From the NCBI GenBank assembly GCA_030044045.1, contig JASHWO010000064.1, positions 1-21,236 on the forward strand: a stretch of 21,236 nucleotides of DNA. Direction: 5' to 3'. The translations under genes and the position numbers were made by a program. The notes below the pieces were generated by a model, which worked only from the letters and a program-made list of their open reading frames with translations, searched no databases and was not told the DNA's origin. The stretch is from Acidimicrobiales bacterium (GTDB lineage Bacteria; Actinomycetota; Acidimicrobiia; Acidimicrobiales; RAAP-2). Positions 8,342-20,739 of this stretch are shown here, in pieces. The first letter of the stretch is position 1. Every line of letters begins with the position of its first letter.

Positions 8342-8713
8342 TCAGGACTCCTTCTTGGCGCCGTAGCGGCTGCGGGCCTGGCTGCGCTCGCGCACGCCCG
8401 AGGTGTCGAGGGCGCCCCGGATCACCTTGTACCGCACGCCGGGCAGGTCCTTCACCCGGCCGCCGCGGACGAGCACGATCGAGTGCTCCTGGAGGTTGTG
8501 CCCCACGCCGGGGATGTAGGCGGTGATCTCCACCCCGCTGGTCAGCCGGACACGCGCCACCTTGCGCAACGCCGAGTTCGGCTTCTTCGGGGTGGTGGTG
8601 TACACGCGCGTGCAGACCCCCCGCCGTTGGGGCGCGCCCCGCAGGGCCGGGGTCTTGGTCTTGGTGGTCTTGGCCTGCCGTCCCTTGCGGACGAGCTGGG
8701 CGATCGTGGGCAC
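8342..8713 (-). CDS. rpsL: 30S ribosomal protein S12
   Basis: Decoding-centre protein. The 123-residue product begins [12 protein letters not shown] with a GTG start, chosen because it opens the conserved N-terminus and AGAGG lies six bases upstream. [12 protein letters not shown] puts lysines at 43 and 44, and GGRVKDLPG gives K88 followed by D89, the residue corresponding to the methylthiolated aspartate of E. coli. These are the wild-type, streptomycin-sensitive states by family knowledge. First gene of the str operon, with its own predicted promoter in the gap after rpoC. Confidence 0.98.
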   Translation of the reverse strand: MPTIAQLVRKGRQAKTTKTKTPALRGAPQRRGVCTRVYTTTPKKPNSALRKVARVRLTSGVEITAYIPGVGHNLQEHSIVLVRGGRVKDLPGVRYKVIRGALDTSGVRERSQARSRYGAKKES

Positions 8714-8789
8714 GCGTTACCTCTGCGTTCTGGACTTCGGGATCATCGCACTCGGCGCGCCGGGAGGCGTGGCGCCGTGCAGCGGAGCA

Positions 8790-8818
8790 ATGCTACGGCA
8801 CGCCGGCCGGCCGGGCAA
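8790..8818 (-). promoter_or_regulatory. Predicted housekeeping sigma promoter of the str operon
   Basis: On the minus strand a -35 box TTGCCC (8813-8818) and a -10 box TAGCAT (8790-8795) are separated by exactly 17 bases, in the 114-nt gap between the rpoC stop and rpsL. Transcription would start near 8783, leaving a leader of about 70 nt before the rpsL GTG. The -35 matches the consensus in its first three bases and the -10 fits the TAnnnT pattern. Read-through from rpoC is also possible because no clear terminator is seen between them. Confidence 0.6.
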
Positions 8819-8827
8819 GCGGGTGGG

Positions 8828-12852
<4,025 letters not shown>

Positions 12853-12853
<1 letters not shown>

Positions 12854-15800
12854 TAGGAGAAGCTCCTCTCTGCGGCACGCCGCTCGTCCTCTTCGTCCGA
12901 CCCACGCTCGGGCCGGCTGATGTCGATGCCCAGCTCCTCGGCCGTGCGGAACACGTCCTCGTCCAGCTCGTGCATCTCGATCTCGGCGCCGTCGACGGCC
13001 AGGACCTCCACGTCCAGGCAGAGCGACTGCATCTCCTTGATGAGCACCTTGAAGCTCTCGGGGATGCCCGGCTCCGGGATGTTCTCGCCCTTCACGATGG
13101 CCTCGTAGACCTTGACCCGGCCCAGCACGTCGTCGGACTTGATGGTCAGCAGCTCCTGCAGGGCGTAGGCGGCGCCGAAGGCCTCCAGCGCCCACACCTC
13201 CATCTCCCCGAACCGCTGGCCGCCGAACTGGGCCTTCCCGCCCAGCGGCTGCTGGGTGATCATGGAGTAGGGGCCGGTGGACCGGGCGTGGATCTTGTCG
13301 TCCACCAGGTGGGCCAGCTTCAGGATGTAGACGTAGCCCACCGAGATCGGGTTGTCGTAGGGCTCGCCGGTCCGGCCGTTGTAGAGCTGGGCCTTCCCGG
13401 TCGGCTCGATCTGCACGTCGCCGTTGGCCGAGTCCGGGTGCAGCCGGCCGAAGATCTGCTGGATGGTGGGGTGCTTCCCGGCGTCCTCCTCCTCGTCCCA
13501 GTGGGCGCCGTCGAAGACCGGGGTGGACACCCAGGTGGCCGGCACGGTGCGGGGCCGGGTCTTGCGGATGGCCCCGTCGCCCCGGCCGCTGGTGCCGACG
13601 CCGTCCTCCACCGGCACGCCCTCCCACCCGTGGCGGGCGGCGTAGCCCAGGTGGGACTCGAGCACCTGGCCGACGTTCATCCGGCTGGGCACGCCCAGCG
13701 GGTTCAGGATGATGTCCACCGGGGTGCCGTCGGCCAGGTAGGGCATGTCCTCGACCGGCAGGATCTTGGAGATCACACCCTTGTTCCCGTGGCGGCCGGC
13801 CAGCTTGTCGCCCTCGGAGATCTTCCGCTTCTGGGCCACGTAGACCCGGACCAGCTGGTTCACCCCGGGCGGCAGCTCGTGCGAGTCCTCCCGGGAGAAG
13901 ACCCGCACGTCGATGACCTTGCCCTCCTCGCCGTGGGGGACCTTCAGGCTGGTGTCCCGGACCTCCCGGGCCTTCTCGCCGAAGATGGCCCGCAGCAACC
14001 GCTCCTCCGGGGTCTGCTCGGTCTCCCCCTTCGGGGTGACCTTGCCCACCAGCACGTCACCCGGGCCCACCTCGGCCCCGATGCGGATGATCCCCCGCTC
14101 GTCCAGGTCGGCCAGGATCTCCTCGGAGAGGTTCGGGATGTCCCGGGTGATCTCCTCAGCCCCCAGCTTGGTGTCGCGGGCGTCGACCTCGTGCTCTTCG
14201 ATGTGGATCGAGGTGAGCACGTCGTCGCGCACCAGGCGCTGGGAGAGGATGATGGCGTCCTCGTAGTTGTAGCCCTCCCAGGGCATGAAGGCCACCAGCA
14301 GGTTCTTGCCCAGGGCCAGCTCGCCGTGGTGGGTGGAGGGGCCGTCGGCCAGCAGGTCGCCGACACTCACCCTCTGCCCCTCCTCCACCAGCGCCTTCTG
14401 GTTGATGCAGGTGTTCTGGTTGGAGCGGCGGAACTTGGCCAGGCGGTACACCTTGCGGCCCAGCGGGTGGCCCAGGCGGTCCTTCTGGCCGGACCGGTAC
14501 TCCACCACGAGCTGGTCGCCCGAGACCTCGGTCACCGTGCCGTCGCCCTCGGCCAGCACCACGTCGCCGGCGTCGCGGGCGGCCCGGGCCTCCACCCCGG
14601 TGCCGATGTACGGCGCCTCGGGCACCACCAGCGGCACAGCCTGCTTCTGCATGTTGGCGCCCATGAGGGCCCGGTTGGCGTCGTCGTGCTCGACGAAGGG
14701 GATCAGGGCGGTCGACACCGAGACGATCTGCTTCGGCGAGACGTCCATCAGGTCGACCTCGGACGGCGGCACGAAGTCGATCTCGCTGGTGGTCCCGTAG
14801 GAGGTGTTGGCCACCCCCACCCGGACCCCGGTACCCTGCGGGCCGCGCCGCACCAGCACCCGGTCCTCGGTGAAGGTGCCCTGGTCGTCGACCGAGGCGT
14901 TGGCCTGGGCGATGACGTGCTCCTCCTCCTCGTCGGCCGCCAGGTACACCACCTCCGGGGAGACCCGCCCGTCGACCACCTTGCGGTAGGGGGTCTCGAT
15001 GAACCCGTACTCGTTGACCCGGGCGTAGGTGGCCAGGGCCCCGATCAGGCCGATGTTCGGGCCCTCCGGGGTCTCGATCGGGCACATGCGGCCGTAGTGG
15101 GAGCTGTGCACGTCACGGACCTCGAACCCGGCCCGCTCCCGGGAGAGGCCGCCCGGGCCCAGGGCCGACAGCCGGCGCTTGTGGGCCAGCCCGGAGAGCG
15201 GGTTGTTCTGGTCCATGAACTGGCTGAGCTGGCTGGTGCCGAAGAACTCCTTGACCGCGGCCACCACCGGCCGGATGTTGATCAGGGTCTGGGGGGTGAT
15301 GGCTTCGACGTCCTGGGTGGTCATGCGCTCGCGCACCACCCGCTCCATCCGGGACAGGCCCACCCGGACCTGGTTCTGGATCAGCTCGCCCACCGAGCGG
15401 ATGCGCCGGTTGGCGAAGTGGTCCTGGTCATCGATGCGGTAGGTCGAGTCCCCGTCGGCCATGTGCAGGGCCAGGTGGAGCATGTAGGTCGAGGCGGCCA
15501 AGATCTCCGAGGGGCTGAGCACCCCCTGGCCGGGGACCGGCCGCTCCAGCTCGATCCCGAACAGCTCGGAGATGCGGTCGATCTCCGGGCCCAGCTTCCG
15601 GTTCAGCTTGTACCGGCCCACCCGGGTCAGGTCGTAGCGCTTCGGGTTGAAGAAGGCGTTCTCGAAGTACTGGCGGGCGGCCTCCACCGAGAGGGGCTCC
15701 CCCGGCCGGGCCCGCTTGTAGATCTCGAGCAGGGCCTCCTCACGGGTGGGGGCCAGCCCCTTCTCCTTCTCCCACTGGCCCTCCAGGAAGTCGAAGTGGC

Positions 15801-16443
15801 GGACGAACCGCTCCAGGAACCCCTCGTCCCCGTAGCCCAGGGCCCGGAGCAGGACGAACAGGGGCAGGCGGCGCTTGCGGGCCACCCGGGCCCCGGCGGT
15901 CACGTCCTTGGACGGCTTGGCCTCCACGTCCAGCTCGATCCACTCGCCCCGGTAGGGGTGGATGGTGCCGGTGAAGATGGTCTTGGCGTCCCGGCCGGGC
16001 TGGAAGATCACCCCAGGCGACCGTACGAGCTGGCTGACCACCACCCGCTCGGTGCCGTTGACGATGAACGTGCCCCGGTCCGTCATCATGGGGAAGTCCC
16101 CCATGAAAACGGTCTGCTCTTTGATCTCCCCGGTGGTGGCGTTCAGGAACCGCGCCCGGACGAAAACCGGAGCGGCGTAGGTCATGTCCTTCTCCTTGCA
16201 CTCGTCCACCGAGAACTTCGGCGGCGGACGCAGTGTGGGGTCGGACGGGTCGAACTCCAGCTCCAGGCTGAGCTGGCCGGTGAAGTCCTCTATCGGGCTG
16301 ATGTCGTCGAACGCCTCGGCCAGGCCCTTGTCCAGGAACCACTGGAAGGAGTCGCGCTGGATCGAGATGAGGTCCGGCAGCGGCAGGGCCTCCTCGATGT
16401 TGGCGAAGGACACGCGTTCGGGACTTCGGGACCGTGCGGGCAA
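12853..16443 (-). CDS. rpoB: DNA-directed RNA polymerase subunit beta
   Basis: Beta subunit of RNA polymerase, 1196 residues. The rifampicin region [17 protein letters not shown] starts at residue 402; D411, H421 and S426 correspond to E. coli D516, H526 and S531 and are wild type, so sensitivity would be expected. [18 protein letters not shown] and the C-terminal [20 protein letters not shown] are intact. The start is a TTG at 16443 with a strong GGGAGGAG seven bases upstream; the next candidate, GTG at 16413, would remove ten residues and lacks such a site. Transcribed from two predicted promoters in the rplL-rpoB gap, with possible read-through from rplL. Confidence 0.98.
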
Positions 16444-16467
16444 CGGCCTACTCCTCCCAGTCGAGTT

Positions 16468-16511
16468 GCGGACGGGTACTGCACTGGCACTGCTGCGGGT
16501 ACTGCGGACGG
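16468..16511 (-). repeat. Short direct repeats in the rpoB leader
   Basis: On the plus strand CGGGTACTGC occurs at 16473-16482 and again at 16496-16505, and GCGGACGG occurs at 16468-16475 and 16504-16511, so the two units have their parts in swapped order. The repeats lie in the untranslated leader, just upstream of the rpoB ribosome-binding site. Function unknown; a protein or RNA binding site is possible. Confidence 0.5.
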
Positions 16512-16610
16512 TGGGCGAGGGATCCGGAGCGGGTCCGGAGACGAGCCGTGGCGCGCGCCATCAACCGGAATGACAGGCGAAGGCAGCGAGGACGTGCACG
16601 GCAACCTTGT

Positions 16611-16639
16611 ATCCTACCCGGGGACGGCTGGGCACACAA
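16611..16639 (-). promoter_or_regulatory. Predicted rpoB promoter, downstream member
   Basis: Minus strand: -35 TTGTGT (16634-16639), 17-base spacer, -10 TAGGAT (16611-16616). Start of transcription would be near 16604, giving a leader of about 160 nt to the TTG of rpoB. Confidence 0.6.
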
Positions 16640-16651
16640 CCCCCCAGCGCG

Positions 16652-16680
16652 AGGCTAGGGGGGCGTGGCCCCGGCGTCAA
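16652..16680 (-). promoter_or_regulatory. Predicted rpoB promoter, upstream member
   Basis: Minus strand: -35 TTGACG (16675-16680), 17-base spacer, -10 TAGCCT (16652-16657). The -35 is the best match to TTGACA in the window. It lies about 40 bp upstream of the second promoter, so the pair forms a tandem arrangement as is common before rpoB in actinobacteria. Confidence 0.65.
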
Positions 16681-16694
16681 GGATGGCACAGGCG

Positions 16695-16711
16695 GGCCGG
16701 CAGCACCGGCC
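16695..16711 (-). other. Hairpin just after rplL, possible attenuator
   Basis: GGCCGG (16695-16700) pairs with CCGGCC (16706-16711) around a five-base loop, 6 nt after the rplL stop. No T-run follows in the transcript, so a full intrinsic terminator is not supported. In E. coli an attenuator in this gap reduces rpoB expression relative to rplL; a similar role here is inferred from position only. Confidence 0.35.
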
Positions 16712-16717
16712 GGAGCG

Positions 16718-17113
16718 CTACTTGAGCTCGACCGTGGCCCCGGCGCCCTCCAGCGCCGCTTTGGCCTTCTCGGCGTCGTCCTTGCTGACGCGCTCGAGGA
16801 CCGGCCTCGGAGCGCTGTCCACCAGGTCCTTGGCCTCTTTCAGGCCGAGGCTGGTCAGGGAGCGGACCTCCTTGATGACCTGGATCTTCTTGTCCCCGGC
16901 CGAGGCCAGGACCACGTCGAACTCGGTCTGCTCCTCCTCACCCCCGGCGGCGGCCTCCCCGCCCCCGGCGGCCGGCGCCGCGGCCACGGCCACCGGGGCC
17001 GCCGCGGTCACGCCGAAGCGCTCCTCGAACTCCTTCAGGAGCTCGCTCAGCTCCAGCACCGACAGGGCGGCGATGCCGTCGAGGATCTGGTCCTTGGTCA
17101 GGGTCTCTGCCAT
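16718..17113 (-). CDS. rplL: 50S ribosomal protein L7/L12
   Basis: Stalk protein that recruits translation GTPases, present in several copies per ribosome. The 131-residue product has the N-terminal dimerisation/L10-binding domain (about 1-35), an Ala/Gly/Glu-rich hinge (about 36-62), and the C-terminal factor-binding domain with [20 protein letters not shown] and [20 protein letters not shown]. The ATG has a purine-rich GAAAGGAAAG upstream. It follows rplJ at 45 nt and is expected to share the L10-controlled mRNA. Confidence 0.98.
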   Translation of the reverse strand: MAETLTKDQILDGIAALSVLELSELLKEFEERFGVTAAAPVAVAAAPAAGGGEAAAGGEEEQTEFDVVLASAGDKKIQVIKEVRSLTSLGLKEAKDLVDSAPRPVLERVSKDDAEKAKAALEGAGATVELK

Positions 17114-17158
17114 GGTGGTGGCTTTCCTTTCTTGCTTCCGGTCTCGGTGTGGGCCCGC

Positions 17159-17869
17159 CTACCCGGCGGGGGTCTCGTCGGCTCCGGCCTGGGGCTCGGC
17201 CTCGGCTGCCGCCTCGGCGGGAGGCGCCTCGGGCGCTGGCTCGCTGGCCGGCTCGGCCTGTTCGGCGACCGGCTCCCCGGGGGCGCCGGGCTCGGGCGCT
17301 GCCTGGGCCTCGGCTGGCGCTTCGGCCTCGACCTCTCCGGCCGGGGCCCCGCCCCGCTGGTCGAGCAGGGCCGACAGGCCGTAGGCCAGGTTCCTCGGCA
17401 GGGCTTGGAGCAGCCCGGCCATCTGGGTGAGCGGGGCGGACAGGGCGCCGGCCAGCCGGGCCAGCAGCACCTCCCGCGAGGGGAGGTCGGCCAGGGCGGT
17501 GAGCTGGGCCGACGACAGGGCGCTGCCGTCCAGCAACCCGCCCTTGACCACCAGGCTGGGGTAGTTCCGGGAGAAGTCCCGCAACGCCTTGGCCACCGCG
17601 CTCACGTCGCCGTGGACGAAGGCGATGGCCGTCGGCCCGGTGAGCAGGTCCTCCATCGGCTGGTGGGCGCTGCCGGCGATCGCCCGGCGGACCAGGGTGT
17701 TCTTGTAGACCTTGTAGTCGCCGCCGGCCGCCGCCAGGCTGCGGCGCAGCTCGGCCAGCTCGGCCACCGTCAGGCCCCGGTACTCGGTGACCACCGAGGC
17801 CGTGGCGCTCCCGAGGCGCTCTCGCACCTCGTCCACCACGGCGACCTTCTCCGCTCTCGGGTTGTCCAT
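17159..17869 (-). CDS. rplJ: 50S ribosomal protein L10 with extended acidic tail
   Basis: L10 anchors the L7/L12 stalk to 23S rRNA and in many bacteria represses translation of its own mRNA. Residues 1 to about 170 form a normal L10: VVTEYRGLTVAELAELRRSL, DYKVYKNTLVRRA, and the helical segment after LPSREVLLARLAGAL that binds L7/L12. The family is usually 165-190 residues; this protein has 236, the last ~65 being Ala/Pro/Glu-rich and probably disordered. The ATG has GGAGGAG immediately upstream. Preceded by a 204-nt gap with an L10-type leader. Confidence 0.97.
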   Translation of the reverse strand: MDNPRAEKVAVVDEVRERLGSATASVVTEYRGLTVAELAELRRSLAAAGGDYKVYKNTLVRRAIAGSAHQPMEDLLTGPTAIAFVHGDVSAVAKALRDFSRNYPSLVVKGGLLDGSALSSAQLTALADLPSREVLLARLAGALSAPLTQMAGLLQALPRNLAYGLSALLDQRGGAPAGEVEAEAPAEAQAAPEPGAPGEPVAEQAEPASEPAPEAPPAEAAAEAEPQAGADETPAG

Positions 17870-17872
17870 CGC

Positions 17873-18020
17873 TCCTCCACCGGCGTGATCTCCGGGGGAC
17901 GACGGACCGAGCGGTGCTCGGGTGACGTCGCCTCGTCGGGCGGGCCGGATGGCCCTTTCAGCACCCGGAGGTGCACCGGAGGTCTACGGCGGTCCAGATC
18001 GTGCCCGCCCCGCGGCGGGC
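17873..18020 (-). ncRNA. Probable ribosomal protein L10 mRNA leader
   Basis: The gap upstream of rplJ holds, in transcript order, a strong stem (18003-18020: GCCCGCC with GGCGGGC), then CCGTAGACC followed by two adjacent small hairpins: GCACC 17961-17965 with GGTGC 17970-17974, and GGGCC 17942-17946 with GGCCC 17951-17955. A fourth hairpin, CCGAGC 17907-17912 with GCTCGG 17916-17921, lies nearer the gene. Two hairpins arranged next to a GTAGACC-like internal loop and placed before rplJ fit the known L10 autoregulatory leader, in which L10 (with L7/L12) binds the mRNA. Based on position and structure, not a model search. Confidence 0.6.
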
Positions 18021-18031
18021 TGTCCTGCCAA

Positions 18032-18040
18032 ATGGTAGCA
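18032..18040 (-). promoter_or_regulatory. Candidate rplJL promoter (extended -10)
   Basis: Minus strand TGCTACCAT: a TANNNT -10 box (18032-18037) preceded by TGC, the extended -10 form. No good -35 is found 16-18 bases upstream. Position just before the L10 leader supports it. Confidence 0.4.
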
Positions 18041-18073
18041 GAGGCCCGGCCAGTCACCGCCGCCGGGCCGCGC

Positions 18074-18799
18074 TCAGGAGGCGGCGGCCAGCTCCTCGTC
18101 CGCCTCCCGCACCCGGACCGTGTCCAGCCGGATGCCCGGGCCCATGGTGGTGGCCAGGGTGGCCGTGAGCAGGTAACGGCCCTTGGCCGAGGCCGGCCTG
18201 GCCCGGACCAGCTCCTCCACCACCGCCCGGATGTTGGCCCCGAGCTGCTCCCCGGTGAAGGAGACCTTCCCCACCCGGACGTGCACGTTGCCCACCTTGT
18301 CCGTGCGGTACTCCACCCGCCCGCCTTTGAACTCGGCCACCGCCTTGCCCACGTCGGTGGTCACCGTGCCCGTCTTCGGGTTCGGCATCAGGCCCCGGGG
18401 GCCGAGCACCCGGCCCAAGGTCCCCACCTGGCCCATGAGGTCGGGGGTGGCGATGGCCACGTCGAAGTCGAGGAAGCCCTCGTCCCGCACCCGCGCCACC
18501 AGGTCGTCGGCCCCCACCACGTCGGCCCCGGCCGCCCGGGCCTCAGCCGCGTGCTCCCCGGCGGCGAACACCACCACCCGCTCGGTGCGGCCGGTGCCCG
18601 AAGGAAGCGACAGGGTGCCCCGGACGATCTGGTCGGCCTTGCGGGGGTCCACCCCGAGGCGCACGCCCAGCTCCACCGTCTCGTCGAACCCGGCGAACGC
18701 CCCTTCCTTCAGCAGGTCGATCGCCTCGCCCACTCCGTAGAGGTGCTCTCGGTCGACGCGGGCCGCCGCCGCCCGGTACTTCTTGCCGTGCTTGGCCAT
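18074..18799 (-). CDS. rplA: 50S ribosomal protein L1
   Basis: L1 forms the mobile L1 stalk that helps deacylated tRNA leave, and represses the L11-L1 mRNA in E. coli. The 241-residue product begins [20 protein letters not shown] and contains the hallmark [19 protein letters not shown], then [21 protein letters not shown]. The start at 18799 has AAAGGAG six bases upstream; the open frame continues upstream through repeat copy 5 but without conservation. Separated from rplK by a 181-nt gap filled by two repeat copies. Confidence 0.98.
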   Translation of the reverse strand: MAKHGKKYRAAAARVDREHLYGVGEAIDLLKEGAFAGFDETVELGVRLGVDPRKADQIVRGTLSLPSGTGRTERVVVFAAGEHAAEARAAGADVVGADDLVARVRDEGFLDFDVAIATPDLMGQVGTLGRVLGPRGLMPNPKTGTVTTDVGKAVAEFKGGRVEYRTDKVGNVHVRVGKVSFTGEQLGANIRAVVEELVRARPASAKGRYLLTATLATTMGPGIRLDTVRVREADEELAAAS

Positions 18800-18810
18800 C
18801 TGTGCTCCTT

Positions 18811-18877
18811 TCCCGCCCGGGGCCCCAACCCCGGGCTCCTCCGGAGAGCGGGGCCCCTGCCCCACGTCCGGCCGTCT
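18811..18877 (-). repeat. GC-rich double-hairpin repeat, copy 5 (rplK-rplA gap)
   Basis: Typical short-form copy: GCCCGGGG 18815-18822 with CCCCGGGC 18829-18836, core CTCCTCCG 18836-18843, then GGGGC 18850-18854 with GCCCC 18859-18863 (loop CCCT). In the transcript it ends GGGCGGGAAAGGAG, merging with the rplA ribosome-binding site. It stands in tandem with copy 6. Confidence 0.9.
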
Positions 18878-18885
18878 GCGTTCCT

Positions 18886-18968
18886 TGCCCGCCCGGGGCC
18901 CCACTGTGGGCTTCCCCGATGGCCGGCTCCTCCGGAGAGTGGGGCCCCATCCCCGCTCCCGGCTGTCT
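18886..18968 (-). repeat. GC-rich double-hairpin repeat, copy 6 (long form, rplK-rplA gap)
   Basis: Long-form copy. CGGGG 18894-18898 pairs with CCCCG 18914-18918 and encloses a smaller CCCA/TGGG stem; the core CTCCTCCG is 18927-18934; GGGG 18941-18944 pairs with CCCC 18951-18954, extended by GAG/CTC after one mismatch. The long insert between arm and core (CCCGATGGCCGGCTCCTCCG) matches copy 3 (CCCGAATGGCGAGCTCCTCC). Confidence 0.85.
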
Positions 18969-18980
18969 CGTGTCCTCTGT

Positions 18981-19412
18981 CTAGCCGGCCACCGCGATGC
19001 CCATGGAGCGGGCGGTGCCGGCGATCTGGCGCCGCGCCGCCTCCAGGTCGTCGGTGTTCAGGTCCGGCAGCTTGGTCTTGGCGATCTCGTCGAGCTGGGC
19101 CGTGGTCACCGTGCCCACCTGCTCCCGCCCAGTGGTGGCCGAGCCCTTGGGCAGGCCCGCTGCCTGGCGCAGCAGCACCGGGGTGGGCGGGGTCTTCAGC
19201 ACGAAGGTGAAGCTCCGGTCCTCGTAGATCGTGATCTCGACCGGCACCACCGTCCCCCGCTGCGACTCGGTGGCGGCGTTGTACTGCTTGCAGAACTCCA
19301 TGGTCTGGACCCCGTGGGGACCCAGGGCGGTGCCCACCGGGGGCGCGGGCGTGGCCGCCCCGGCCTCGAGCTGGATCTTCACCACGGCGAGCACGCGCTT
19401 CTTCGGTGCCAT
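18981..19412 (-). CDS. rplK: 50S ribosomal protein L11
   Basis: L11 forms the GTPase-associated centre with 23S rRNA and is the contact site for thiopeptide antibiotics and the stringent factor. The 143-residue product has the normal two-domain layout, with [20 protein letters not shown] near the N-terminus and [20 protein letters not shown] at the C-terminus. Thr28 stands where most L11 proteins, including E. coli (P26), have proline. The ATG at 19412 opens the conserved [18 protein letters not shown] and follows a GGAAGGGAAG stretch; the upstream open frame runs through repeats and is not conserved. Flanked on both sides by tandem repeat pairs. Confidence 0.98.
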   Translation of the reverse strand: MAPKKRVLAVVKIQLEAGAATPAPPVGTALGPHGVQTMEFCKQYNAATESQRGTVVPVEITIYEDRSFTFVLKTPPTPVLLRQAAGLPKGSATTGREQVGTVTTAQLDEIAKTKLPDLNTDDLEAARRQIAGTARSMGIAVAG

Positions 19413-19420
19413 CTGCTTCC

Positions 19421-19456
19421 CTTCCCGCCTGGGGCCCCTGCCCCACGCCCGGCTGT
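19421..19456 (-). repeat. GC-rich repeat, copy 7 (internally deleted, nusG-rplK gap)
   Basis: Begins TTCCCGCCTGGGG and ends CCCCTGCCCCACGCCCGGC, identical to the two ends of neighbouring copy 8, with the middle and the CTCCTCCG core missing. The join falls in GGGGCCCC, as expected for a deletion between short repeated G/C runs. In the transcript it ends at the rplK ribosome-binding site. Confidence 0.75.
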
Positions 19457-19467
19457 TCTGCGTTCTC

Positions 19468-19534
19468 TTCCCGCCTGGGGCTCCAACCCCAGGACTCCTC
19501 CGGAGCGGGGGCCCCTGCCCCACGCCCGGCCGTA
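19468..19534 (-). repeat. GC-rich double-hairpin repeat, copy 8 (nusG-rplK gap)
   Basis: Full short-form copy. CCTGGGG 19474-19480 pairs with CCCCAGG 19487-19493; compared with copies 4 and 5 the third pair is T/A instead of C/G, a two-sided change that keeps the stem. Core CTCCTCCG 19495-19502. Second stem GGGGC 19508-19512 with GCCCC 19517-19521. It ends about 14 nt from the nusG stop. Confidence 0.9.
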
Positions 19535-19547
19535 CCGTATCTCTCCT

Positions 19548-20279
19548 CTAGAGCTTGGCGACCTGGCTGAACTCCAGTTCCACCGGGGTCTCCCGGCCGA
19601 AGATGTTCACCAGCACCTTCAGCTTGAGCTGGTCCTCGTTGATCTCGGCGATCTGGCCGGAGAAGTCGGCGAACGGGCCCTCCTTGACCCGCACCGTCTC
19701 GTCCACCTCGTACTCCAGCCGGGGGCGGGTCCGCTTCGGCGGCGCCTCCACCCCCTCCGACTTGACCTGGAGGATGCTCTCGACCTCCCGCCGGGACAGG
19801 GGGGTGGGCTTGGTGCCCGGTCCCACGAACCCGGTCACCCCCGGGGTGTTCCGGACGGCCCCCCAGGTGTCGTCGTCCAGGTCGCAACGGACGAGCAGGT
19901 AGCCGGGGAAGACCTTCTTCTGGACGGTGACCTTCTTCCCCCCCTTGAACTCCACCACGTCCTCCATGGGGATGACGACCTCGAAGACCCGGTCCTCCAT
20001 GCCCCGCGAGGCCACGACGTTCTTCAGGTTCGAGCTGACCTTGTTCTCGTAGCCCGAATAGGTGTGCACCACGTACCAGCGGCCCGGCCGGTCATAGGGG
20101 CTGGGGACGTACTCCTCGTCCTCGTCGTCCTCTTCGGCGTCCAGGTCCTCGTCGTAGGCGGCGTCGAGCGGAGCCCCGTCCTCGCCCGGGGCCACGGCCG
20201 GGGTCTCCTCGTCGTCCGCCCGGCCGTCGTCGCCGGCCGAGGCTTCGGTGTCGTCGGTGTCGATCACTGTGGCGCTCAC
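19548..20279 (-). CDS. nusG: Transcription elongation/antitermination factor NusG
   Basis: NusG binds the RNA polymerase clamp and links it to ribosomal S10 or Rho. The 243-residue product has an acidic, probably disordered N-terminal extension of about 65 residues (Asp/Glu/Ala-rich), then the NGN domain starting at [20 protein letters not shown] with [21 protein letters not shown], and a C-terminal KOW domain ([19 protein letters not shown]). The acidic extension is common in actinobacteria. The GTG start overlaps the secE stop (GTGA), and no clear Shine-Dalgarno sequence precedes it, so translation probably depends on coupling to secE; a start slightly downstream cannot be excluded. Confidence 0.96.
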   Translation of the reverse strand: MSATVIDTDDTEASAGDDGRADDEETPAVAPGEDGAPLDAAYDEDLDAEEDDEDEEYVPSPYDRPGRWYVVHTYSGYENKVSSNLKNVVASRGMEDRVFEVVIPMEDVVEFKGGKKVTVQKKVFPGYLLVRCDLDDDTWGAVRNTPGVTGFVGPGTKPTPLSRREVESILQVKSEGVEAPPKRTRPRLEYEVDETVRVKEGPFADFSGQIAEINEDQLKLKVLVNIFGRETPVELEFSQVAKL

Positions 20280-20575
20280 TTCTGGAACATGAAGAAGACA
20301 GCTCGCCCGAACACGTAGTTCAGGGCGAAGACCAGCGAGACCATGAGCACCAGGGTGGTCAGGACCACTGCGGTGTAGTTGACCATCTCAGTTCGGCTGG
20401 GCCAGGCGACCTGCCGGAGCTCGTCTCGGATCTCACGGATGAACTGCGCGGGCGAGGTGCGTTTCGTGGCTGGACGCTTCGTGGCGGCGGCCGGCGGCTG
20501 GCGGCGGGGTGCGGGCGAGCCGTCGGCCTCCACCTGGCCCTGGCGCTGCATCATTCGCTTGGTCTCGCGGTTCAC
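20276..20575 (-). CDS. secE: Preprotein translocase subunit SecE
   Basis: Essential membrane subunit of the SecYEG channel. The 99-residue product has a basic, Pro/Ala-rich cytoplasmic N-terminus, the conserved amphipathic segment [20 protein letters not shown], and a single transmembrane helix (about residues 66-92, [20 protein letters not shown] and following). This is the short one-helix form typical of most bacteria. The GTG start has CGGAG seven to eight bases upstream. It lies between tRNA-Trp and nusG, an arrangement known from mycobacteria. Confidence 0.97.
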   Translation of the reverse strand: MNRETKRMMQRQGQVEADGSPAPRRQPPAAATKRPATKRTSPAQFIREIRDELRQVAWPSRTEMVNYTAVVLTTLVLMVSLVFALNYVFGRAVFFMFQK

Positions 20576-20612
20576 GGGCTTGCTCCGGGTTCACATGTCG
20601 CACCGGTCCGAG

Positions 20613-20685
20613 CAGGGCAGGAGGGACTCGAACCCCCAACCGCCGGTTTTGGAGACCGGTGCTCTACCAGTTGAGCTACTGCCCT
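20613..20685 (-). tRNA. tRNA-Trp (anticodon CCA)
   Basis: The minus strand folds as a full cloverleaf: acceptor AGGGCAG (20679-20685) with CTGCCCT (20614-20620), D-arm GCTC...GAGC, anticodon stem CCGGT/ACCGG with loop CTCCAAA giving anticodon CCA, and T-arm GGGGG TTCGAGT CCCTC with one G-T pair. The discriminator base is G; no CCA tail is encoded. It is co-oriented with secE and 37 nt upstream of it, so it probably shares a transcript. Confidence 0.97.
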
Positions 20686-20739
20686 CTGCGGGCGGGGCGG
20701 GCGACCAGGCCGCCCGGCCCGAGGAAGAAGCAGACCGGC

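Noticed and set aside
15165..15250. Possible rifampicin-resistance allele in rpoB
   Set aside because: Residues matching E. coli D516, H526 and S531 are all wild type.
12970..16725. Very long open frame on the plus strand (1251 codons) opposite rpoB
   Set aside because: It is the antisense shadow of rpoB. In very GC-rich genes the complementary frame rarely has stops; its translation is low-complexity Gly/Leu/His/Val with no recognisable domain.
16607..20318. Two long plus-strand frames spanning rplL to nusG
   Set aside because: They cross several real genes and their intergenic repeats and leaders, which a genuine protein-coding gene would not do.
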